DNA from: JAAYJR01 sp964563975
GTDB taxonomy: Bacteria; Bacteroidota; Bacteroidia; Bacteroidales; Prolixibacteraceae
Direction of reading: 5' to 3'
Length of the DNA stretch: 5,063 nucleotides
NCBI GenBank assembly: GCA_964563975.1
Contig: CAZLZJ010000103.1
Location: forward strand, 1 to 5,063
Part shown: positions 1 through 5,063 of the stretch, one piece after another
Position numbering within the stretch: position 1 is the stretch's first letter
How the letters are laid out: each line of letters opens with the position of its first letter
Made by a program: the position numbers and the translations under genes
Notes under the pieces: model-generated
What the model was told of the DNA's origin: nothing
Seen by the model: the letters and a program-made list of their open reading frames with translations, nothing else
Database searches by the model: none

Positions 1-80
1 AAAGGTTAATATTTTTTCTTTTTGGTATGGTTTATTAGCAAAAATTGAAATAGCTAAATTATCTAAAAATAAATTAAAAT
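1..80 (+). promoter_or_regulatory. AT-rich leader upstream of susC, promoter not resolved
   Basis: This stretch is strongly AT-rich and has no Shine-Dalgarno-like site before the ATG at 81; the last bases (AAATAAATTAAAAT) are the A-rich initiation context typical of Bacteroidota. A TTTG at 21-24 could be a -33 element, but no good TAnnTTTG -7 box follows at the right distance; the nearest candidate (40-47) matches poorly and is too close. The promoter may lie before the window. An in-frame TAA at 75-77 fixes the susC start as the ATG at 81. Confidence 0.35.
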
Positions 81-3000
81 ATGAAAAAATTACTAAAATC
101 AGTGGATGCATATCCACACTTTAAGAAGTTGTCGTTTATTATACGATTAAGAGTGTTGTTATTATTGGTTGCTGTTTTATTTTTTTCAACTACTGTTTAT
201 GCTGGTGATAAAACTGATCTTTCAGGAGAAGCAAAGATAGCGCAACAGCAACAAACTGTTACAGGGAAAGTCACTGACGGTAATCAAGAACCTTTGCCGG
301 GAGTAACCATTGTGTTAAAAGGCACTACTCAAGGTACAATTACTGATATTAATGGTGAGTATACCTTAACCGGAGTTGCACCCGGGGGAATTTTGGTTTT
401 TTCATTTGTAGGTATGAGAACACAAGAAATAGCCGTTGAAAACAGGTTGGTTATTAATGTCATATTGGAAGAAGAGACCATAGGAATAGAAGAAGTGGTT
501 GCAATTGGTTATGGTGTTCAAAAAAAGGAAAACTTAACCGGGGCAGTTTCACATGTTTCAGCTGAGGTTTTAGAAAATCGCCCTATTGTTAATGTCGGTC
601 AGGGTCTGCAAGGAACTATTCCCGGTTTAACCATTACTCAAAGTTATGGGGATCCCGGCCGGGGATCATCTTTTAACATTAGAGGAGTAACATCAATCAG
701 CGGGGGATCACCGCTCATTTTAGTAGACGGTGTTCCAAAGGACATTAACTTGATTAATCCTAATGATATTGCTGATGTGTCAGTATTGAAAGACGCATCA
801 TCTGCAGCAATTTATGGAGCAAGAGCTGCTTTTGGAGTTATCCTTATTACAACAAAACAAGGAAAAGCAAGTAAACCAACTATTTCATTGAATTCAAATT
901 ATGCGGTTAACACGCCACTTAATAAATATTCTCAAATGGATTCATATCAACGTATGGTTTTTATGGATGAAGCACAAATACGTGAGTCCGGTCGACCTTA
1001 TCATGATGATATTATACGTGATGCGTTAACAGCTCATTATTTTGATCCTTCCAAGCCGTATTGGGTACATCACCCCAGTAACCCACCGGATATGTACTCC
1101 TGGGTAGCAAATACAGATTGGCCAAATGAGATTTTGCTGGATAATTTTCCTATGCACCAGCATGCCATCAGTGTATCAGGTGGTACAGATAAGCTTGATT
1201 ATTATACATCTTTGGGCTATTTAGATCAAAGAGGTATTACCAGGCATTTTAATGAAAAATATCATCGCTATAATTTAACGTCGAATATAAATTATGTAGT
1301 AACTGATTGGCTGAAAATAGGTAATAGCCTTTCTGCTAATATAAGTGATAAAAAGTTTCCACCTAATTCCAGAACAGGTATTACTCCCGAATCTAATGCA
1401 CCCACCCATACTTATAATTGGCCTCATTGTCCTGTTTATGATCCGCATGGCCAATGGGCACAGAGTACTAACATGGTTGGAGGAACATCGGGCGTACCAA
1501 ATATGGTGTTTTTACATAAAGAGGGTGGATCACAAAGTAGAGACATTATTGACTTATGGATGTCAGGAAAAGCTATACTGACTCCTGTTAAAAACACAGT
1601 CTTTAATTTTGAATACTCTTATAATATCAATAAGAATGATTATTTTGATCATGGTAGAGAGTTATGGGGATCTATTGGAGTACCAGGATATCCGCTTGGA
1701 CCATCCGGTGCTACTTTGCCAAGTACTGTTAGAAGACAGCATAATGAATACAGACAATCTGTGTTAAATGCTTATGGCAATTATGAAAATACATTTAGTG
1801 ATAAGCATTATTTTAATGTTATGCTTGGCTTTAGCCAGGAAGGTCTTCATAATAGAGGTCATTCATTGTCAAGAGAGGATTTAATGGTACAGTCAATACC
1901 TTTTTTAAAGTTAGCCACAGGTGCTATGTTGGTTAGTGATAGTGAATCTGAGTATAACTTAAGAAGTGGATTTGGGCGAATAAACTATATTTATGACAAT
2001 CGGTATTATTTTGAAACAAATGCCAGATATGATGGTACTTCAAGATTTCCTAAAGATGATCGGTTTGATATATTTCCTTCATTTTCCTTAGGCTGGAGAA
2101 TAGAGAATGAACCATGGCTCGAAAGCTTGAAAAATATTTTCGATATGCTTAAAGTCAGGGCTTCATATGGTTCTTTAGGTAACCAGGTTGTTTCGGGATA
2201 CTATCCTTATATTCCAACCTATTCTTCCGGGCAGGTATCTTATTTGCTTGGAGGTAGTTTGCCTATGTCTGTTTATGCTCCCGGCTTAGTTAGCCCAACC
2301 TTAACATGGGAAACTGTGAATCAAAGGAATATAGGTTTGGATATATCTGTTTTAAACCACAGGTTAAATGCAACCGTTGATGTTTATAGGAGAGATACTA
2401 AAAATATGCTTATGGCTTCTGAGTTAAAGCCTAGTATTTTAGGTGTTGCAGAGCCACAAGAAAATGCTGCAGATTTAAAAACTACAGGTTGGGATTTAGA
2501 GGTTAATTGGAGAGACAGGACTCATGCTTTTAATTATGAGGTGACTCTGACTTTGTCCGATTACCAGGGGGAGATTACGCGATATGATAATCCTGCAGGT
2601 CTTATTTCTCAACATTATGTAGGTAAAAAATGGGGAGAAATCTGGGGATTAGTTACCGATGGCTTTTTTAAGTCAGATGAAGAAGCTAGTAATGCCAATC
2701 ACACTAATATCGTTTCAAGAAAGCTTTTGGAAGGTGATTTGAAATTTAAGGATTTGGATGGTGACAATAAAATTACCAGGGGCGCTAATACATTGGATAA
2801 TCCCGGGGATCAGAAAATTATTGGCAATTCACAGCCTCGATATTTATTTGGCTTACGTTCTTATATAGGATGGAAGGGGTTTGACTTAGACTTATTTTTC
2901 CAGGGCGTTGGCAAAAAAGACACTTGGATTGGAGCTACTAATTTCCTTGAACACTATACAAGTCAATGGAATACAGGTCCCGGAATTGCTACTGATTATT

Positions 3001-3308
3001 GGTCCCCTGATAATCCTAATGCATATTTTCCCAGGCCTACTATTACAAATGCCGCAGATGTTACAGCTGTACAGACTCATTTTCTGCAGGATGCTTCTTA
3101 TATCAGGTTAAAACAATTAACTATAGGATATAATTTACCAAAAGATTTAATTAAGCAAGCATCTATAGAAAGAATAAGGATATATTTTAGCGGGCAAAAT
3201 CTTTTGACCTTTACAAATATGATTAAATTAGTTGATCCAGAACAAAGCAATACCAGGCATTATCCTTTAAACAGGGTTGCTTCTATTGGTGTGAATATTG
3301 AATTTTAA
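81..3308 (+). CDS. SusC/RagA-family TonB-dependent outer-membrane transporter
   Basis: Outer-membrane beta-barrel that imports a ligand delivered by its SusD partner, powered by TonB-ExbBD. In order I see: a signal peptide (basic n-region to about residue 24, hydrophobic core about 25-37, likely cleavage after VYA at 41); a polar linker with QQQQ at 55-58; a carboxypeptidase-D-regulatory-like beta-sandwich (about 57-131, with PLPGVTIVLKGT and NGEYTLTGV); the SusC/RagA signature with the TonB-box region (about 137-162, EEVVAIGYG then LTGAVSHVS); a plug domain (about 165-262, with LILVDGVP and YGARAAFGVILITTKQGK); and the barrel to the C-terminus. Barrel landmarks include NARYDGTSRFP (647-657), KVRASYGSLGNQ (691-702), SYIRLKQLTIGYNLP (1006-1020) and a terminal Phe. 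The length of 1075 residues is usual for the family. The start is firm: an in-frame TAA lies at 75-77 and the next Met is residue 112. No STN domain is present, so direct anti-sigma signalling of the FecA type is unlikely. The family call is very secure; the substrate is unknown. Confidence 0.97.
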   Translation: MKKLLKSVDAYPHFKKLSFIIRLRVLLLLVAVLFFSTTVYAGDKTDLSGEAKIAQQQQTVTGKVTDGNQEPLPGVTIVLKGTTQGTITDINGEYTLTGVAPGGILVFSFVGMRTQEIAVENRLVINVILEEETIGIEEVVAIGYGVQKKENLTGAVSHVSAEVLENRPIVNVGQGLQGTIPGLTITQSYGDPGRGSSFNIRGVTSISGGSPLILVDGVPKDINLINPNDIADVSVLKDASSAAIYGARAAFGVILITTKQGKASKPTISLNSNYAVNTPLNKYSQMDSYQRMVFMDEAQIRESGRPYHDDIIRDALTAHYFDPSKPYWVHHPSNPPDMYSWVANTDWPNEILLDNFPMHQHAISVSGGTDKLDYYTSLGYLDQRGITRHFNEKYHRYNLTSNINYVVTDWLKIGNSLSANISDKKFPPNSRTGITPESNAPTHTYNWPHCPVYDPHGQWAQSTNMVGGTSGVPNMVFLHKEGGSQSRDIIDLWMSGKAILTPVKNTVFNFEYSYNINKNDYFDHGRELWGSIGVPGYPLGPSGATLPSTVRRQHNEYRQSVLNAYGNYENTFSDKHYFNVMLGFSQEGLHNRGHSLSREDLMVQSIPFLKLATGAMLVSDSESEYNLRSGFGRINYIYDNRYYFETNARYDGTSRFPKDDRFDIFPSFSLGWRIENEPWLESLKNIFDMLKVRASYGSLGNQVVSGYYPYIPTYSSGQVSYLLGGSLPMSVYAPGLVSPTLTWETVNQRNIGLDISVLNHRLNATVDVYRRDTKNMLMASELKPSILGVAEPQENAADLKTTGWDLEVNWRDRTHAFNYEVTLTLSDYQGEITRYDNPAGLISQHYVGKKWGEIWGLVTDGFFKSDEEASNANHTNIVSRKLLEGDLKFKDLDGDNKITRGANTLDNPGDQKIIGNSQPRYLFGLRSYIGWKGFDLDLFFQGVGKKDTWIGATNFLEHYTSQWNTGPGIATDYWSPDNPNAYFPRPTITNAADVTAVQTHFLQDASYIRLKQLTIGYNLPKDLIKQASIERIRIYFSGQNLLTFTNMIKLVDPEQSNTRHYPLNRVASIGVNIEF

Positions 3309-3326
3309 TGGTTAAAATAAATAAAA
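3309..3326 (+). promoter_or_regulatory. susC-susD intergenic gap with A-rich translation start context
   Basis: These 18 bases contain no purine-rich Shine-Dalgarno motif, only an A-rich run (AAAATAAATAAAA) directly before the ATG. This closely resembles the run before susC and fits Bacteroidota, where translation commonly starts without a strong Shine-Dalgarno pairing. The gap is too short for a separate promoter and terminator, supporting one transcript for both genes. Confidence 0.6.
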
Positions 3327-4997
3327 ATGAAAAATAAGAATTTATTCACTACTATATTAGTACTGTTCATTACATTGTTTTCTTGTAATGATGATTTTTT
3401 AGACAAAAATCCCCTTGATTCTATTAGTGATGAGACTTTTTGGAATACAGCTTCAGATTTAAAATTGTATGCCAATCAATTTTATCCACGATTTGATTAT
3501 GTAAGGACGTATATTGGGGGTTCTACAAGTATGAATTCCTGGAGTCGTCGTGAGGCAAATTCAGATAATTATACCTTAGCTTCTCGTAATACATATTTAT
3601 GGGATGAGTATACAGTTCCCTCTTCAGGAGGAGGATGGGCTAAAGCAGATTGGTTGTATATTCGAAGATTGAATTATGCGCTTTCCAGAACAGATAAATT
3701 AGATCTGTCAAATCCTGAAATAAATACATATCTAGCAGAACTTCGTTTTTTCAGGGCACTTGAATATCATTTTAAGGTTAAAAACTTTGGTGATGTTCCA
3801 TGGTTGGAGAGTGATTTGAATGTTGATTCTGAAGAACTTACAGCTCCCAGAACATCCAGAAATACTGTAGTTGCAAAAATTTTAGAAGACATTGATTATG
3901 CAATTGAGAACCTGCCGGAAGCTTCCGGTGAAAACAGATTAACCCGTTATGCAGCCCTGGCTTTTAAATTAGAAGTCGCATTGCACGAAGGAACTTTTAG
4001 AAAGTATCACAATAAAGGAGATTATGAATCTATTCTTAGAGAAGCTGCTGATGCCGGGAAAAAGATAATAGACAGCGGACTATTTTCACTTTATTCAACC
4101 GGAAATCCTGAAAATGACTACTTTGAACTTTGGACAAGTTATGATTTAGGTGGAAATCCTGAAATGATTATGTATCAGGAATTTATTTTAGGATTGCTTA
4201 CTCACAACAATATTCGTCTGCTTGGAGAGCCGGCAGCAGGATTAACTCAGGATTTTGTTGAAACTTATTTATGTACAGATGGTTTGCCAATTTCATTAAG
4301 TCCTTTATATAAAGGTGATATAGTTTACCGTAACTTATTTGAAAATAGAGATCCGCGAATGACACAATATGTTGCTCATCCTGATAGAAAATTTAGAATC
4401 TATGCAGATGGTAGTGCAGATTATAAAAATTTACCTGAATTCCTTCCTCAGCAAGTATCTACCGGATATATGCAAATTAAAGGTCATAGACCTTATGAGT
4501 CTGACAGAGTTCAGAATTTCCAGGAGACAGATTACCCGATTTTCAGGTATGGGAAAGTGTTAATTGATTATGCAGAAGTTATGGCAGAACTTGGGGAATG
4601 CAATCAATCTGTTTTAGATGCAACTGTTAATTTATTAAGAGATCGTGCCGGAATGCCTCATCTTTCAGTAGATGTTGGTTTTGAAGATCCCAATTGGCCA
4701 AATTGGGAAGTTTCCGTTTCTCCATTAATTAACGAAATACGCCGTGAACGGCGGATTGAATTAGCTGGTGAAAGCTTTAGATGGGATGATCTTGTTAGAT
4801 GGAAAGCAGGGAAATTAGTAGAAAATTTTAAAACTTATTATGGAGCGCGTGATCCTGAAACAGGTGAGTATTATGAATTGTTCTTAGGTCGTGTTAGAAA
4901 ATGGAATGATAGATTATACCTTAGACCTTTGCCTTTAGAGGATCTTGTATTGAATTCTTCTTACGATCAAAATCCTGGATGGGAAGGGGTTAAGTAA
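3327..4997 (+). CDS. SusD/RagB-family nutrient-binding outer-membrane lipoprotein
   Basis: Surface-exposed lipoprotein that binds substrate and forms the lid on the SusC barrel encoded just upstream. The N-terminus is a lipoprotein signal peptide with lipobox LFSC, acylated Cys at residue 20, followed by NDDFLDKNP, the usual SusD opening. The SusD N-terminal helical (TPR-containing) region runs from about 22 to 225, with AELRFFRALEYHFKVKNFGDVPW (137-159) matching the conserved FRA-Y-FGDVP block, then ALHEGTFRKYH (218-228). The C-terminal RagB/SusD domain covers about 270-556, with YPIFRYGKVLIDYAEVMAELGE (403-424), LLRDRAGMP (436-444), the RRERRIELAGESFRWDDLVRW block (472-492) and the closing LRPLP...NSSYDQNPGWE (532-553). 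The length of 556 residues is normal for the family. The start is firm because an in-frame TAA lies at 3318-3320, three codons upstream. The gene follows susC by 18 bases and is probably co-transcribed and coupled with it. The ligand could be a glycan or, as in RagB, peptides; nothing here decides. Confidence 0.97.
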   Translation: MKNKNLFTTILVLFITLFSCNDDFLDKNPLDSISDETFWNTASDLKLYANQFYPRFDYVRTYIGGSTSMNSWSRREANSDNYTLASRNTYLWDEYTVPSSGGGWAKADWLYIRRLNYALSRTDKLDLSNPEINTYLAELRFFRALEYHFKVKNFGDVPWLESDLNVDSEELTAPRTSRNTVVAKILEDIDYAIENLPEASGENRLTRYAALAFKLEVALHEGTFRKYHNKGDYESILREAADAGKKIIDSGLFSLYSTGNPENDYFELWTSYDLGGNPEMIMYQEFILGLLTHNNIRLLGEPAAGLTQDFVETYLCTDGLPISLSPLYKGDIVYRNLFENRDPRMTQYVAHPDRKFRIYADGSADYKNLPEFLPQQVSTGYMQIKGHRPYESDRVQNFQETDYPIFRYGKVLIDYAEVMAELGECNQSVLDATVNLLRDRAGMPHLSVDVGFEDPNWPNWEVSVSPLINEIRRERRIELAGESFRWDDLVRWKAGKLVENFKTYYGARDPETGEYYELFLGRVRKWNDRLYLRPLPLEDLVLNSSYDQNPGWEGVK

Positions 4998-5006
4998 TTT
5001 TTCCCT

Positions 5007-5062
5007 AAATTGGTATTCGGCTGGTTAACTATTATTAGTTAAGTCGAATACCAATTTTTTTT
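5007..5062 (+). terminator. Intrinsic terminator after the susCD pair
   Basis: A perfect 13-base inverted repeat (arms 5007-5019 and 5045-5057, AAATTGGTATTCG with its exact complement) encloses a second perfect 7-base stem (TTAACTA at 5025-5031, TAGTTAA at 5036-5042) with a TTAT loop. The two stems are separated by a small asymmetric internal loop (5 bases on the left, 2 on the right). Eight T residues run from 5055 to 5062, overlapping the foot of the outer stem. The hairpin starts 10 bases after the susD stop codon. No T-run follows the hairpin on the minus strand, so it looks one-directional. It implies that transcription from susC-susD normally ends here rather than continuing into further genes. 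Confidence 0.9.
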
Positions 5063-5063
5063 A

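Noticed and set aside
21..47. Possible Bacteroidota promoter (TTTG at 21-24 with a weak -7-like AAAAATTG at 40-47)
   Set aside because: The -7 candidate lacks the initial T and one of the three Ts of TAnnTTTG, and the 15-base spacing is shorter than usual, so it is not better than chance in such AT-rich sequence.
654..663. GC-rich perfect palindrome CCCGGCCGGG inside the AT-rich susC gene
   Set aside because: It falls in codons for the conserved plug-domain DPGRG motif and reading continues undisturbed. A 10-base palindrome in coding sequence is more likely codon-driven than a regulatory or insertion site.
1345..1581. Short plus-strand open frame of 78 codons inside susC
   Set aside because: It overlaps a strongly conserved coding sequence in another frame and has no recognisable domain or leader; a shadow frame.
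2892..3111. Short open frames on both strands (minus 2892-3080, plus 2908-3111) inside the 3' part of susC
   Set aside because: They lie wholly within the conserved SusC barrel coding region, show no family features and have low-complexity hydrophobic translations expected from off-frame AT-rich DNA.
4101..4164. Repeated 13-mer GGAAATCCTGAAA (4101-4113 and 4152-4164)
   Set aside because: Both copies encode GNPE within normal SusD sequence. Only two copies occur, with no further array or flanking similarity, so coincidence of similar codons is the simplest explanation.
4369..4563. Short plus-strand open frame of 64 codons inside susD
   Set aside because: Off-frame within the conserved RagB/SusD domain, with no independent start signal or recognisable product.

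Overview
The window holds one complete two-gene outer-membrane nutrient-uptake unit of the SusC/SusD type. This, together with the AT-rich sequence, A-rich leaders without Shine-Dalgarno sites, and a lipoprotein start resembling the Bacteroidota export signal, points to a member of the Bacteroidota. A Bacteroidales/Marinilabiliales-like or related environmental lineage is plausible, but the sequence alone does not fix the genus.

Layout: positions 1-80 are a short, very AT-rich leader in which I cannot find a convincing promoter. Positions 81-3308 encode a full-length SusC/RagA-type TonB-dependent transporter of 1075 residues. After an 18-base gap, positions 3327-4997 encode a full-length SusD/RagB-type surface lipoprotein of 556 residues. 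Ten bases after its stop begins a strong two-tier hairpin followed by eight T residues (5007-5062), a clear intrinsic terminator, and the window ends there. All the coding is on the plus strand, and both genes appear intact, with no frameshift or premature stop.

How the genes work together: in characterised systems the SusC barrel spans the outer membrane and the SusD lipoprotein sits on it as a hinged lid. SusD captures a glycan, oligosaccharide or peptide ligand, and SusC imports it using energy passed from TonB-ExbBD. The tight spacing and the terminator right after susD suggest a compact two-gene transcript, unless the promoter lies further upstream and includes earlier genes. No glycoside hydrolase, protease, sulfatase, surface glycan-binding protein or regulator is in view, so the substrate cannot be assigned.

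I see no evidence of an undescribed system here. The points worth a second look are modest: the STN-free N-terminus of SusC with its unusually long signal-peptide n-region, an EF-hand-like acidic loop in the barrel, the near-match to a surface-export signal in SusD, and the terminator that closes the pair.
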